A stretch of 64,000 nt of DNA, from assembly GCF_009765975.1 (NCBI RefSeq), contig NZ_LMUJ01000042.1, positions 152,268 through 216,267 of the forward strand, read 5' to 3'. Positions within the stretch are counted from its first letter, which is position 1. Each line of letters begins with the position of its first letter. This DNA is from Acidisphaera sp. S103. GTDB lineage: Bacteria > Pseudomonadota > Alphaproteobacteria > Acetobacterales > Acetobacteraceae. The position numbers and the translations under genes were made by a program. Positions 1 to 10,259 of the stretch are shown here, piece after piece. The notes under the pieces are model-generated. The model was not told the origin of the DNA. It saw nothing but the letters and a program-made list of their open reading frames with translations, and ran no database searches.

Positions 1-2
1 GA

Positions 3-242
3 TGGCGCCGAGCGGGTTGGGGTCCCGATCTGCTGGAGACCCAGGCGCTGCGGTGTCTGAGTTCGTCCGCCACGCTGCGTCGGGGCCTGGTGATCCTGCG
101 GCGCGGCGTCGGCGCTGATGAAACCGAAGAACTGCTGGCGATCGCCCGCCGCCCGTTCCGGATGCCTCCGTTCGCCCCCGGCGTGCATGAGGAACCGCTG
201 CTGGACCCGGCCGAACGCAGTTGGATGGGCTACGCCGCCTGA
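3..242 (+). CDS. C-terminal end of an unknown protein, cut by the left edge
   Basis: The frame is open from base 3 to a TGA at 240-242 and gives 79 residues without a start, so the gene begins outside the window. The fragment is rich in Arg, Leu and Glu and ends in SWMGYAA. Codon use matches the neighbouring chromosomal genes (G or C at most third positions), which supports real coding. I do not recognise the family and assign no function. It lies 138 bp upstream of the dienelactone hydrolase on the same strand. Confidence 0.45.
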   Translation, partial: WRRAGWGPDLLETQALRCLSSSATLRRGLVILRRGVGADETEELLAIARRPFRMPPFAPGVHEEPLLDPAERSWMGYAA

Positions 243-380
243 GGGGGGTCGTGTTGCGCGGCGTGCGCAAACGTCGAATAGTGGGGTCGCGGCGCCTTCC
301 GATGGCACAACCCGTTGGCGCGACGCTTTGGACGGCCTGGCAAAGGGGCCGACACCCACGCTCATACAGGAGGACGAACA

Positions 381-1142
381 ATGTCATTCTACCGAGGCAT
401 GACCTGCGAAAACGTGACCCTGAAAGGGGATAAAGGCGCGCCGATCACGGCCTATGTCGCCAAGCCGTCCGGTCCCGGCCCGTTTCCGGGCGTGGTGCTG
501 ATCCATCACCTGCCGGGCTGGAGCGAGCTGTATATCGAGACCACCCGCCGCTTCGCGCATCATGGCTATATCGCCATCTGCGCCAACCTGTATGAGCGCG
601 AGGGTGGCGGCAGTGACGGCAACCCCGACGACGTCGCTGCCAAGGTGCGCGCCGAGGGCGGCATCGCTGACTCCCAGATGGTCGGTGACACCGCGGCCGC
701 TGTCGCATGGATGCGCGCGCAGCCGGAATCCAACGGCAAGGTCGGGCTGATCGGATCGTGCTCCGGCGGGCGGCATGCGTTCATCTATGCGTGCCAGAAG
801 CACGACGTCGATGCGGTGGTGGAGCAATGGGGCGGCGGCGTGGTGATGGCCGCTTCGGAGTTGAACGAGAAGAAGCCGGTCGCGCCGATCGACATGACCG
901 CCGGCCTGGCCTGCCCGCTGCTGGGCATCTTCGGCAACGACGACCGCGCACCGAGCCCCGAACAGGTGAACCAGCATGAGGCGGAGCTGAAGAAGCAGGG
1001 CAAAAACTACGAGTTCCACCGCTACGACGGCGCCGGCCACGGGTTCTTCTACTGGCACCGGCCGCTGTACCGGGCGGAGCAGTGCATGGATGCCTGGGGC
1101 AAGATCTGGGATTTCTTCGGCAAGCACCTGGCGAAGAAGTAG
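381..1142 (+). CDS. Dienelactone hydrolase family protein
   Basis: A 253-residue cytoplasmic alpha/beta hydrolase of the dienelactone hydrolase family, which opens lactone or ester bonds, classically in chlorocatechol breakdown. The nucleophile elbow GSCSGG places Cys127 where this family carries its catalytic cysteine. Asp in FGNDD (about 187-188) and His220 in GAGHGFF complete the triad. The ATG at 381 is chosen over an upstream in-frame start because AGGAGG sits at 367-372. The next gene, 11 bp downstream, is a DUF6295-like protein, so the two probably form an operon. The real substrate cannot be told from sequence. Confidence 0.88.
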   Translation: MSFYRGMTCENVTLKGDKGAPITAYVAKPSGPGPFPGVVLIHHLPGWSELYIETTRRFAHHGYIAICANLYEREGGGSDGNPDDVAAKVRAEGGIADSQMVGDTAAAVAWMRAQPESNGKVGLIGSCSGGRHAFIYACQKHDVDAVVEQWGGGVVMAASELNEKKPVAPIDMTAGLACPLLGIFGNDDRAPSPEQVNQHEAELKKQGKNYEFHRYDGAGHGFFYWHRPLYRAEQCMDAWGKIWDFFGKHLAKK

Positions 1143-1153
1143 GGGGAACGTCC

Positions 1154-1459
1154 ATGTGCACGTCGATCATCGAGATCGCTCGGGCCGAGGGCATGGCGAA
1201 ACGCGGGGACCAATGGTTCCCGCTGTCGCAAACCGTGGTGGCGTATGACCACGCGCGGCATGCTCCGCTGGGGGATGTGATTACGCTGGACTTCGTGAAC
1301 GGCGAACTGGGCGCCGGGGCACGGGCTGGCGTGGAACTGACGCTGGAGACAGCGAAGGAACTGCGCGCGGCACTGGACCGGGCGATCGCCGCCGCCGATT
1401 ACGAGGAGGCGGAGGTGCGCGGCAAGGGCGCGGTGCCTCGACTGGTTCGGGCGGCGTGA
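1154..1459 (+). CDS. DUF6295-like small protein
   Basis: A 101-residue protein starting MCTSIIEIA, with a middle part (WFPLSQTVVAYDH.RHAP) and a C-terminal helical stretch rich in Ala and Glu. From memory it resembles the DUF6295 family of small soluble proteins; this was not searched. It has no signal peptide or membrane segment. The start at 1154 lies 11 bp after the dienelactone hydrolase stop, with GGGGGAA just upstream. Function is unknown; the tight coupling suggests a role linked to the hydrolase. Confidence 0.7.
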   Translation: MCTSIIEIARAEGMAKRGDQWFPLSQTVVAYDHARHAPLGDVITLDFVNGELGAGARAGVELTLETAKELRAALDRAIAAADYEEAEVRGKGAVPRLVRAA

Positions 1460-1471
1460 GGGACGCCGCCC
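1449..1471 (+). terminator. GC-rich hairpin at the end of the DUF6295-like gene
   Basis: GGGCGGCGT (1449-1457) pairs perfectly with ACGCCGCCC (1463-1471) across a 5-base loop and overlaps the stop codon. It sits between converging genes. There is no clear T-run, so it is only a possible bidirectional terminator. Confidence 0.35.
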
Positions 1472-1487
1472 TGGCTTAGCCTGTGGG

Positions 1488-1790
1488 TTAGGCGCTGGCC
1501 TTGAAGCGGGCGTAGCCGCGCACGCGGACGGGGTATTTGTGCCAGGCGGAGGTGCCCTTGTACCGAGCGAACGGGGGCACCTTCTGCCGGGGCGCTCGGC
1601 TGAGGGCGTTCGGCGACGCCGCGGCGGCGGCCTGGGCGGCGCTGAGCCACTCAGCGGACAGCGAGGTCGTGGCGTTCAGATGCGCCGGGGCCGGGATTTT
1701 GCCGGCACGGATGGCCCGGCGGAGAACCCGGACGGGAACGCCGAGGCGGCTGGCTGCTTCGGGAAGGCCGAATGTGGTGGTGTCAGACAT
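1488..1790 (-). CDS. Small helix-turn-helix (excisionase/MerR-like) protein
   Basis: A 100-residue basic protein. Residues about 8-35 (LPEAASRLGVPVRVLRRAI followed by GKIPAPAHL) look like the winged helix of excisionase or MerR-type DNA-binding proteins. The C-terminal third is rich in Lys, Arg and aromatic residues. It converges with the DUF6295-like gene and is the first gene of the toxin-antitoxin islet, about 85 bp from the HEPN gene. It may be a local regulator or the remnant of an element-encoded excisionase. No exact family is recognised. Confidence 0.5.
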   Translation of the reverse strand: MSDTTTFGLPEAASRLGVPVRVLRRAIRAGKIPAPAHLNATTSLSAEWLSAAQAAAAASPNALSRAPRQKVPPFARYKGTSAWHKYPVRVRGYARFKASA

Positions 1791-1875
1791 GGGTCGCGAT
1801 CCTGGTTAAAGCGGCGGTGTATGATCGGGGTTGGGGTTGGGCGCAAGGGCTTGCGCAATCGCCGAGATAGCCGCA

Positions 1876-2280
1876 TCAAGGCGAATGCGGGCGGAACCTA
1901 TACCGCACCCCACAGATCGCGAGGAAATCGGTGGCCGCCAGCAGGGCGTCCCTGGCTTCCTCGGGCGATGGCACAATCGTTTCGTCGTAGTCGGCCGCGG
2001 TTCGCTCGTCCTTTACTTCGTTGAACGCTCTCCCGGCGACCTTCACGGCGTCGTCCAGGTCCCGGACCAACAGTCCGAACTGCTGAATGACCCCATCGTG
2101 CCGCTTTGGCGCACTGCCAACCGCCTGAAACAACACCGCTCGGGCAGCATGAAACATCGCGTAGTAGCTGGAATGGATGACAGCCATGGGCGAAGCATAC
2201 GCATCTTGCACCGAGGCTTCACGGAGGTGCGCTTCGGCCTTTTGCCAGGATACCGCCGCGCGGCCGGGATCGGAATTCAC
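1876..2280 (-). CDS. HEPN domain protein (HepT-like toxin of a type VII toxin-antitoxin pair)
   Basis: A 134-residue all-helical HEPN protein. The segment HSSYYAMFHAARAVLF (about 36-51) is the hallmark of HEPN proteins that pair with minimal nucleotidyltransferases. A second conserved patch is R93TAADYDE. The canonical R-x4-6-H RNase motif is not obvious in the C-terminal half; this subfamily carries R..ADY there. The start overlaps the nucleotidyltransferase stop by 4 bp, so the two are translationally coupled. In characterised pairs the HEPN partner is an RNase silenced by AMPylation by the nucleotidyltransferase. Whether this one is active is inference. Confidence 0.82.
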   Translation of the reverse strand: MNSDPGRAAVSWQKAEAHLREASVQDAYASPMAVIHSSYYAMFHAARAVLFQAVGSAPKRHDGVIQQFGLLVRDLDDAVKVAGRAFNEVKDERTAADYDETIVPSPEEARDALLAATDFLAICGVRYRFRPHSP

Positions 2281-2651
2281 GTGATTTCCACGCCGTCGCG
2301 AATGATGTCCTGAGCCAACTCTGTCGGCCGCCGGTCGTGCGGTTCAAGGTAGTCCGATGGTAATGGGATCGGCCGGATGAAGAAGCCGCTTAGGATATGG
2401 TCGTAGGCCAGGTCCGAGAGTATGCGCCGGATATGCCGGCGATCCGAGAGATCGCGGACGACGACGGCGATGTCGTAGTCACTGTCGGCGCGCGCCTGAC
2501 CGCGGGCGCGAGAGCCGAAGAGAATCAGCTTTTCCACATCCGGCAGCACGCGCTGGACGTCGCGTTTGTAGGCCGCGAGGCGAGATGCCGCCTCATGGGG
2601 GAGGATTTCGGTTAACGCCCTGGTGGCCGTTGCGGTTTGTGTCTGGGCCAT
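2277..2651 (-). CDS. MNT-type nucleotidyltransferase (MntA-like antitoxin)
   Basis: A 124-residue minimal nucleotidyltransferase. It has the GSRARG motif (46-51) and the metal-binding D58-x-D60 in SDYDIAVV, so the active site looks intact. The family transfers AMP to tyrosines of its HEPN partner. It is the upstream gene of the pair and overlaps the HEPN gene by 4 bp. A divergent promoter region of about 140 bp separates it from the mazE remnant. Confidence 0.85.
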   Translation of the reverse strand: MAQTQTATATRALTEILPHEAASRLAAYKRDVQRVLPDVEKLILFGSRARGQARADSDYDIAVVVRDLSDRRHIRRILSDLAYDHILSGFFIRPIPLPSDYLEPHDRRPTELAQDIIRDGVEIT

Positions 2652-2789
2652 GGCCTACATAATAACACGGGCGGGTGGAGCCTGTCGCTCGTTTCAGTCG
2701 GCCTCGGTGGGAGGCGGGATTGCGACGGCAGGGCCAACGTTGACGCCGCGGCAGCAGGCATCGATGTGTTGTCGATAAAAGGGGCGCAA

Positions 2790-3018
2790 ATGCGGGTTCT
2801 GATCAAGAAATCGGGTAACGGTGCCTCGGTTCGCATTCCCGTCGCCGTGACGGAAGTGGTTGGGCTGTCGGGGACAGGCCGAGGAGGGTGGTCGCGTGGC
2901 TATGGAGCGGATCCCAGGGCCAGTGTTTAGCCTTCGTGAGCTGCTGTCAGAGGTCACCAATGTGAATATTCATGATGAGGTCGACTTTGGCCGTCCGGTC
3001 GGCGAGGAAGTGCTTTAG
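2790..3018 (+). pseudogene. Frameshifted MazE/AbrB-type antitoxin remnant
   Basis: The start at 2790 gives MRVLIKKSGNGASVRIPVAV, the swapped-hairpin DNA-binding N-terminus of MazE/AbrB antitoxins. Around 2870-2883 the frame is lost. In another frame the family's C-terminal half continues as EEGGRV...LRELLSEVTN...HDEVDFGRPVGEEVL to a TAG at 3016-3018. The missing linker suggests an internal deletion of roughly ten bases or more. No mazF follows, so this is the corpse of a MazEF module beside a VapBC pair. Confidence 0.78.
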
Positions 3019-3108
3019 GTGGCTCCGGCGCGGGGTGTCGGCCCTCATGCGCCTTGATTAGACGGGCTGCACCGGATATATTACTGGAAATATCCAGGAG
3101 GCTTGGCC

Positions 3109-3408
3109 GTGGGCGGTTCACAGAAGCGCGCTATCCAAAACTATCGCACGCGCCTCGGCGAACGTGGCCTTGCCCGGTTTGAAGTGCTCGGGCGCGATGC
3201 TGATCGCGACCTTATCCGGTCCCTCGCGCGACGGTTGGCTGAGGATGGGCCTGAGGCGTCGCGGTTGCGCGCCTTCGTGAGCCAGACGATCACTGGGGAA
3301 CCGCCCAAGACGGGTGGCATTCTTGCAGCGCTTCGGCGTTCTCCGCTGGTTGGGGCCGACCTCGATCTTCAACGCCCCCGTGAGGAAGGGCGTAACGTCA
3401 CGATCTGA
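3109..3408 (+). CDS. VapB-type antitoxin of a PIN toxin pair
   Basis: A 99-residue protein with a central helical part (RFEVLGRDADRDLIRSLARRL) and a C-terminal tail (GGILAALRRSPLVGADLDL). From recalled family patterns this is typical of antitoxins paired with PIN-domain VapC proteins. A TTG at 3103 is in frame but only one base from AGGAGG (3096-3101). The GTG at 3109 has proper spacing and is preferred. The stop TGA overlaps the vapC ATG. The tail is expected to wrap the toxin active site. Confidence 0.82.
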   Translation: MGGSQKRAIQNYRTRLGERGLARFEVLGRDADRDLIRSLARRLAEDGPEASRLRAFVSQTITGEPPKTGGILAALRRSPLVGADLDLQRPREEGRNVTI

Positions 3409-3836
3409 TGCGGTACTTGCTGGATACCAACATCATCAGCAATGTAACGAAACCGGCTCCGTCCGAGTCGTTGCTGGCTTGGATGTCGCAGCAGGCGGAC
3501 GAAGACCTGTTCATTGCTTCGCTGACTGTTGCGGAAATACGCCGCGGCGTGTTGGAAAAACCGGCTGGGAGGCGACGTGATCAGTTGGAAAGTTGGTTCA
3601 GCGGTCCGGAAGGCCCCCAAGCTCTGTTCGCGGGGCGAATTCTTTCCTTCGATGAGGCGGCGGGGCTGGTCTGGGCTCGGCTTATGGCCGATGGGAAAGC
3701 AAGAGGTCGGCCGCGGAATGCGCTTGATACGATTATTGCTGCCGTGGCGGAGGCTAATGGGTGTGTTGTCGTGACTGATAACGAAAAGGACTTTGACGGG
3801 ATCGAAATCGTTAACCCGTTGCGGAGTGCTACTTGA
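3408..3836 (+). CDS. vapC: VapC-type PIN domain ribonuclease toxin
   Basis: A 142-residue PIN-domain protein starting MRYLLDTNIIS. The acidic metal-binding residues are all present: D6, E43 (TVAEIRRG), D107 (NALDTIIAA) and D124 (VVTDNEKDF), so the nuclease should be active. PIN toxins cut tRNA or rRNA when freed from their antitoxin. It overlaps the antitoxin stop by one base, a coupled arrangement. The family assignment is firm; the RNA target is unknown. Confidence 0.9.
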   Translation: MRYLLDTNIISNVTKPAPSESLLAWMSQQADEDLFIASLTVAEIRRGVLEKPAGRRRDQLESWFSGPEGPQALFAGRILSFDEAAGLVWARLMADGKARGRPRNALDTIIAAVAEANGCVVVTDNEKDFDGIEIVNPLRSAT

Positions 3837-3888
3837 AGCAGCCAAGTGCTTTACGCTCCGTAATCGGGTTCAAAGGGAGACGAACAAC

Positions 3889-4440
3889 TTGGACATAGCA
3901 CTCAGCCTAGCCATCGTAATTGCTACGCTCGCTGGCCCCGTTCTTGCGGTTTACGTGACCCGCCGGATCGATGCTGATCGGCAGAAACGAGATCGTCAAA
4001 TGACGGTCTTTCGTGCCCTCATGGCCACCAGACGGATTCCTCTCTCCCCCGACAAAGTAAACGCTTTGAATATGGTTGAAATTGAATTTTATGGCGTTCC
4101 TGCTGTTGAAGAGGCCTATCGAACGGTGATGGCTCATATAAATCATCTTCGCCCCTTGCCTCCCAAATGGAATGAGGAATTGCGAAAGCTTACTACAAAA
4201 TTGCTTTCAGAGATGGCCAAAGTATTAAATTATGAACTACAGCAACTCGACATGCTTGATGGTGGGTACTATCCTCAGGGATTGGTGGACATCGAAGGAG
4301 AGCAACAAGCTGTACGACAAGCTTTAGTCGAGGTTCTTTCCGGCCGCCGCCCTCTTCTCACAAGCCCATCGGCTCCCACACCACCAGCGCCATTTCCACC
4401 CCCACCCGCGCCATCACAAGTCGAATCCAAGTCACATTAG
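3889..4440 (+). CDS. Membrane-anchored DUF6680-like protein of unknown function
   Basis: A protein of about 183 residues. One N-terminal membrane helix (LDIALSLAIVIATLAGPVLA) is followed by a basic stop-transfer patch (RRIDADRQKRDRQ), a helical soluble domain (about 35-140) and a Pro-rich tail. The TTG at 3889 is chosen because AGGGAG lies 8-13 bases upstream; a longer in-frame ATG start at 3793 would overlap vapC. The segment FRALMATR.I.LSP..VNALNMVEIEF resembles DUF6680, from memory. The DNA is clearly more AT-rich than its neighbours (one 60-base line is about 37% G+C), which points to transfer. No function is assigned. Confidence 0.65.
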   Translation: MDIALSLAIVIATLAGPVLAVYVTRRIDADRQKRDRQMTVFRALMATRRIPLSPDKVNALNMVEIEFYGVPAVEEAYRTVMAHINHLRPLPPKWNEELRKLTTKLLSEMAKVLNYELQQLDMLDGGYYPQGLVDIEGEQQAVRQALVEVLSGRRPLLTSPSAPTPPAPFPPPPAPSQVESKSH

Positions 4441-4449
4441 GAGAGAAGC

Positions 4450-4794
4450 ATGCAGCAGGGATTCTTCCGTATTGCCTTCACCGGAGTGGCTGGTAGTGGA
4501 TTCGGTGTCACTGTCCTTCAGAATGGAGCAATTGCCGGAGCGGATGTAGCTGGAGGTACGTTTAGCGGCACATATGTTGAAGACCTACAAAGCAACAAAA
4601 TCAATTTTGATATAACGATGCATATGCCTGCCGGAGTTACGCCTGTTCAGACCGGAATCCCGCTTGCTGCAGCACAAGACATTCCTATAACGGGATCGTT
4701 TCTGTTGGCGGATATATTAAGCGAAAATCCCATATTGCTTCAGACACTGATTGGACCAATAAACATTGTGTTTAAGAAATTAAGCGACCTGTGA
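4450..4794 (+). CDS. Small beta-rich protein of unknown function
   Basis: A 114-residue protein 9 bp after the DUF6680-like gene, preceded by GGAGAG at 4440-4445. The start MQQGFFRIAFTG..GSGFGVTVLQNG..AGAD and the Gly/Thr-rich alternating pattern suggest a small beta-barrel. The layout is loosely like GrlR-type T3SS regulators, but the similarity is weak and recalled, not computed. It shares the low G+C of the gene before it, and the two probably arrived together as one unit. Function is unknown. Confidence 0.6.
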   Translation: MQQGFFRIAFTGVAGSGFGVTVLQNGAIAGADVAGGTFSGTYVEDLQSNKINFDITMHMPAGVTPVQTGIPLAAAQDIPITGSFLLADILSENPILLQTLIGPINIVFKKLSDL

Positions 4795-4910
4795 ATGAAA
4801 CTATTCACCTGGTTGCAGTGGAAGGTGCAAATTTTCTTTGATGGGGCCAGGAATCCTCCCTGGACGCGCACCAACCACTCTCCAACCGAGGCCGCATCAA
4901 TAATCAACCC

Positions 4911-6533
4911 CTACCCATGCAGTCCAGGCGCCTCCTGCCCAGTCCGAGCGACATACTCCGTATACCCACCCCCATACTGATGCACCCCCTCGGGCGTCAG
5001 CTCCAACACCCGGTTCGACAGTGCCGCCAGGAAATGCCGATCGTGCGAAACGAACAGCATCGTGCCCTCGAACGCCGACAGCGCCCCGATCAGCATCTGC
5101 TTCGTCGCGATATCCAAATGGTTCGTCGGCTCGTCCAACACCAGGAAATTCGGCGGATCGTACAGCATCAGCGCCATCACCAGCCTGGCCTTCTCGCCCC
5201 CCGACAGCACGCGGCACCGCTTCTCGACCTCATCGCCGGAGAACCCGAACGCCCCCGCCAGAGACCGTAACGACCCCTGCCCCGCCAGCGGAAACGCCTC
5301 CACCAGCGTTTCGAACACGGTGCGTTCGCCATCCAGCAGATCCATCGCGTGCTGGGCGAAATAGCCCATCTTCACGCTGCCCCCCAGCACCACCGACCCG
5401 GCATCCGGCTCCGTCGCACCCACCACCAACCGCAGCAGAGTCGATTTCCCCGCCCCGTTCACCCCCAGCACGCAGCAGCGTTCCCGCCGCCGCACCAGCA
5501 GGTCCAGCCCGTCGTAGATCACGCGGTTGCCGTACCGCTTCCCCACCCCCCGCAGTGCCGCCACGTCCTCCCCGGACCTCGGCGCCGGCGCAAAATCGAA
5601 CGCTATCGAAACGCGCCGCTTCGGCGGTTCCACCCGGTCGATCTTCTCCAGCTTCTTGACCCGGCTTTGCACCTGCGCGGCGTGCGACGCGCGCGCCTTG
5701 AACCGCTCGATGAAGGCGATTTCCTTCGCCAGCATCGCCTGCTGGCGTTCGAACTGCGCCTGCATCTGCTTCTCGTTCAGTGCCCGCTGCTGCTCGTAAA
5801 ATTCATAATCGCCTGAAAACGACGTCAGCACGCCGCCGTCGATTTCGATCACCTTGTTGATGACGCGGTTCATGAATTCCCGGTCGTGCGACGTCATCAG
5901 CAGAGCACCATCGAACCCCGCCAAAAACTGCTCCAGCCAGATCAAACTCTCCAAATCCAGATGGTTGCTCGGTTCGTCCAGCAGCATGACATCGGGGCGC
6001 ATCAGCAGGATGCGGCCGAGCGCCACGCGCATCTTCCAGCCGCCGGACAGCGCGCCGACATCGCCGTCCATCATCTCCTGGCTGAACCCCAGCCCGTCCA
6101 GAACCGAGCGCGCCTGGCCCTCCAGCGCGTAGCCGTCGAGTTCCTCGAACCGGGCCTGCACTTCGCCGAAACGTTCGATGATCGCGTCCAGATCGTCCGC
6201 CTGCGCCGGATCGGCCATCGCGGCTTCCAGCCTTGCGAGTTCCGCGCCGACATCGGCGACCGGGCCAGCACCGTCCATCACCTCGGCGACCGCGCTGCGG
6301 CCAGCCATTTCGCCGACGTCCTGACTGAAGAAACCGATGGTGACGCCGCGATCGACCAGGATCTGGCCGCCATCCGGCTCCTCCTGTCGGTTGATCATGC
6401 GGAACAGCGTGGTTTTGCCGGCGCCGTTGGGGCCGACCAGGCCGATCTTCTCGCCCTTCTGCAGCGCGGCCGAGGCCTCGATGAAGACCAGGCGCGTGCC
6501 GTTCTGCTTACTGATGGTGTCCAGGCGAATCAT
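4911..6533 (-). CDS. ABC-F family ATPase (ribosome-associated type)
   Basis: A 540-residue soluble protein with two ABC domains and no membrane segment. Domain 1 has Walker A GPNGAGKT (about 35-42), signature LSGGWKMR and Walker B LLDEPSNHLD. Domain 2 has GVNGAGKST, LSGGEKAR and VLDEPTNHLD. Between them lies the charged helical linker typical of ABC-F proteins (FERQQAMLAKEIAFIERFKAR). These proteins bind the ribosome E site and act in translation or antibiotic protection. Which subgroup (EttA, Uup, YbiT or other) is not settled by eye. It is a single gene, 66 bp downstream of guaB on the same strand. Confidence 0.92.
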   Translation of the reverse strand: MIRLDTISKQNGTRLVFIEASAALQKGEKIGLVGPNGAGKTTLFRMINRQEEPDGGQILVDRGVTIGFFSQDVGEMAGRSAVAEVMDGAGPVADVGAELARLEAAMADPAQADDLDAIIERFGEVQARFEELDGYALEGQARSVLDGLGFSQEMMDGDVGALSGGWKMRVALGRILLMRPDVMLLDEPSNHLDLESLIWLEQFLAGFDGALLMTSHDREFMNRVINKVIEIDGGVLTSFSGDYEFYEQQRALNEKQMQAQFERQQAMLAKEIAFIERFKARASHAAQVQSRVKKLEKIDRVEPPKRRVSIAFDFAPAPRSGEDVAALRGVGKRYGNRVIYDGLDLLVRRRERCCVLGVNGAGKSTLLRLVVGATEPDAGSVVLGGSVKMGYFAQHAMDLLDGERTVFETLVEAFPLAGQGSLRSLAGAFGFSGDEVEKRCRVLSGGEKARLVMALMLYDPPNFLVLDEPTNHLDIATKQMLIGALSAFEGTMLFVSHDRHFLAALSNRVLELTPEGVHQYGGGYTEYVARTGQEAPGLHG

Positions 6534-6599
6534 GGGTCCTCGGGGGCGGTTGCGGGGGGCTTATACAAGACCACCCGCCGCCGTGAACCGCCCCGGACG

Positions 6600-8583
<1,984 letters not shown>

Positions 8584-8609
<26 letters not shown>

Positions 8610-8898
8610 ACGCGCCAGGCTTCCGCGTGCCTCGTATTATGCGAAGACCTTCGAAAAGGACTGGAAAAGTCTTTCGGAATCCGGTCGCTACGATCTGAAC
8701 CTCCTGAAGGACGTCATGATGAGTCTGATCGCCAATAGCGGCCCGCTGCCGCCGGAGCGGAGGGATCATGACCTAGTCGGCAAATGGGCGGGCTATCGGG
8801 AATGCCACATTGGTGGCGACTTCCTGCTGATTTACAAAATCACCGATACCACGATCAGCTTTGAACGGGCCGGCACGCACGCCCAGCTATTCGAGTAA
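8584..8898 (+). CDS. YafQ/RelE family mRNA interferase toxin
   Basis: About 104 residues. The core has TFEKDWKSL, RDHDLVGKWAGYRECHIGGDFLLIYKI and the C-terminal RAGTHAQLFE, which match YafQ-type toxins that cleave mRNA in the ribosome A site. Catalytic His and Asp positions are present. No ATG fits well; the GTG at 8584 with GGAAGCG 7 bases upstream is preferred to the ATG at 8548. The reading frame overlaps the antitoxin, which couples their translation. Confidence 0.85.
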
Positions 8899-8932
8899 GC
8901 ATCGACGATACACCCACAACGAGCGAAGCAGA

Positions 8933-10153
8933 TCACATTTTCGGCCAGATTGTCGCCGCCTGTGCCATCTCCGGCGGATCGGTCGTGACGATCCGCCCAT
9001 TCTGCCACTGCACGATCATCAGCTTCGCATCCAACCGCCGCCCGGCGGCGTCATACTTGACATGCTGCCCCGGAAACAGCAGCGCCGGCCCGTCCCGCAG
9101 GTCGAACGCTCGGATCTGCTCCGCCACTTTGCGCCGGTCGGCGCTGCCCGCGCGCTCCACCGCGGCGGCCAGCAGCATGATGTGGCCGTAGGCCATGATC
9201 GGCTCCTGCAGCATCCACGGCTCCTTGGTCCTGGCCATGTAGCGGCGCTCGATGTCCTCCAGCCCCTTGCCGGCCCCGGCGGCGGTGACGATCATGATCC
9301 CCTGCACCACGTCCTTGCCGGCATTCGCCACCAGCTCCGGCGTCGCCCAGTGGCCGCCATTGCCCACCACCGGCAGCTTGCCGCCGCCCAGCCCGTATTC
9401 CGACAGCTTGTCCAGGACCATCTTGTCGTCCGGCACGTTGGACGGCAGCGCCAGCAGGAAATCCGGCCGAGCCGACCGCACCCGCTGGATCAGCGTCGTG
9501 GCATCGGTCAGCGGCGGCGTGAACACCTCATCCACCACCGCCGTCAGCCCCAAATCCTTCAGCACATGGCCGCGGATCGGCTTCAGGAAACTGACGGACG
9601 ACGCCGTGTTATCAGCGATGATGCCGATCCGAGTCGGCCGCTTGCCGGTACTGCGCTCCGCCAGGTCCAGGATCGTCGGCAGCGCCTTCTCCGCCTGGTC
9701 AACGGCGGTGGGTGACGACTGGAAGATGTAGTGAAACCCCCGCCCGGTGATCAGATCCGAATACGACTGAGTAAACCACGGGATCTGCGCCCGTTCGGTG
9801 ACCTCGGTGACCGCCAGGGTGAAGGTCGACAGCCACGCCCCGAACCCGCCGCTGACGTCGGGTTCCTGCGCCACCATGCGCTGAGCGGCATCCTTCGCCT
9901 TCTCCGCCGAATCCCCGGCATCGAACTGCACCAGGCGGACCTTCGCGCCGCCCAGCGCCTTGATCCCGCCGGCGGCATTGATGTCGTCTACCGCCATCGC
10001 CGCGCCGCCCAGTTGCAACTGGCCTTCCCTGGCCCACGGCCCGGACAGCGGACTGATCATCGCGAACGTCACTGTTGTCTCCGCCCGCGCTCGACCGATC
10101 GCCGGCACCGAGGCAGCGCCCGCGAGCAATGCCCGCCGCTTCAGGGTGGCCAT
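8933..10153 (-). CDS. ABC transporter substrate-binding protein (branched-chain amino acid / urea type)
   Basis: A 406-residue periplasmic binding protein of the LivJ-like (peripla_BP_6) family. The signal has a twin-arginine-like start (KRRALLAGAASVPAIGRARA), then the typical opening VTFAMISPLSGPWAREG and GGIKALGGAKVRL. The ATG at 10153 is chosen because GGGAGGGAACC stands directly upstream; the open frame to 10252 lacks a site. No permease or ATPase genes lie beside it. It follows the GMC dehydrogenase gene by about 100 bp on the same strand, so it may bring the dehydrogenase's substrate or product. The ligand is unknown. Confidence 0.88.
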   Translation of the reverse strand: MATLKRRALLAGAASVPAIGRARAETTVTFAMISPLSGPWAREGQLQLGGAAMAVDDINAAGGIKALGGAKVRLVQFDAGDSAEKAKDAAQRMVAQEPDVSGGFGAWLSTFTLAVTEVTERAQIPWFTQSYSDLITGRGFHYIFQSSPTAVDQAEKALPTILDLAERSTGKRPTRIGIIADNTASSVSFLKPIRGHVLKDLGLTAVVDEVFTPPLTDATTLIQRVRSARPDFLLALPSNVPDDKMVLDKLSEYGLGGGKLPVVGNGGHWATPELVANAGKDVVQGIMIVTAAGAGKGLEDIERRYMARTKEPWMLQEPIMAYGHIMLLAAAVERAGSADRRKVAEQIRAFDLRDGPALLFPGQHVKYDAAGRRLDAKLMIVQWQNGRIVTTDPPEMAQAATIWPKM

Positions 10154-10259
10154 GGTTCCCTCCCGTTTGTTGGTTCCCCACAGCACCGCACGCCGACGCG
10201 ATGATGTAAAGGCTCGGGTTGGAACGGCCAGGCCCCCTGCCGACGACTTCAACCGGCGG

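Noticed and set aside
4795-4980. A 61-residue frame starting with ATG right after the beta-rich gene
   Set aside because: No ribosome site or domain, and it runs into the end of the ABC-F gene. Probably spacer.
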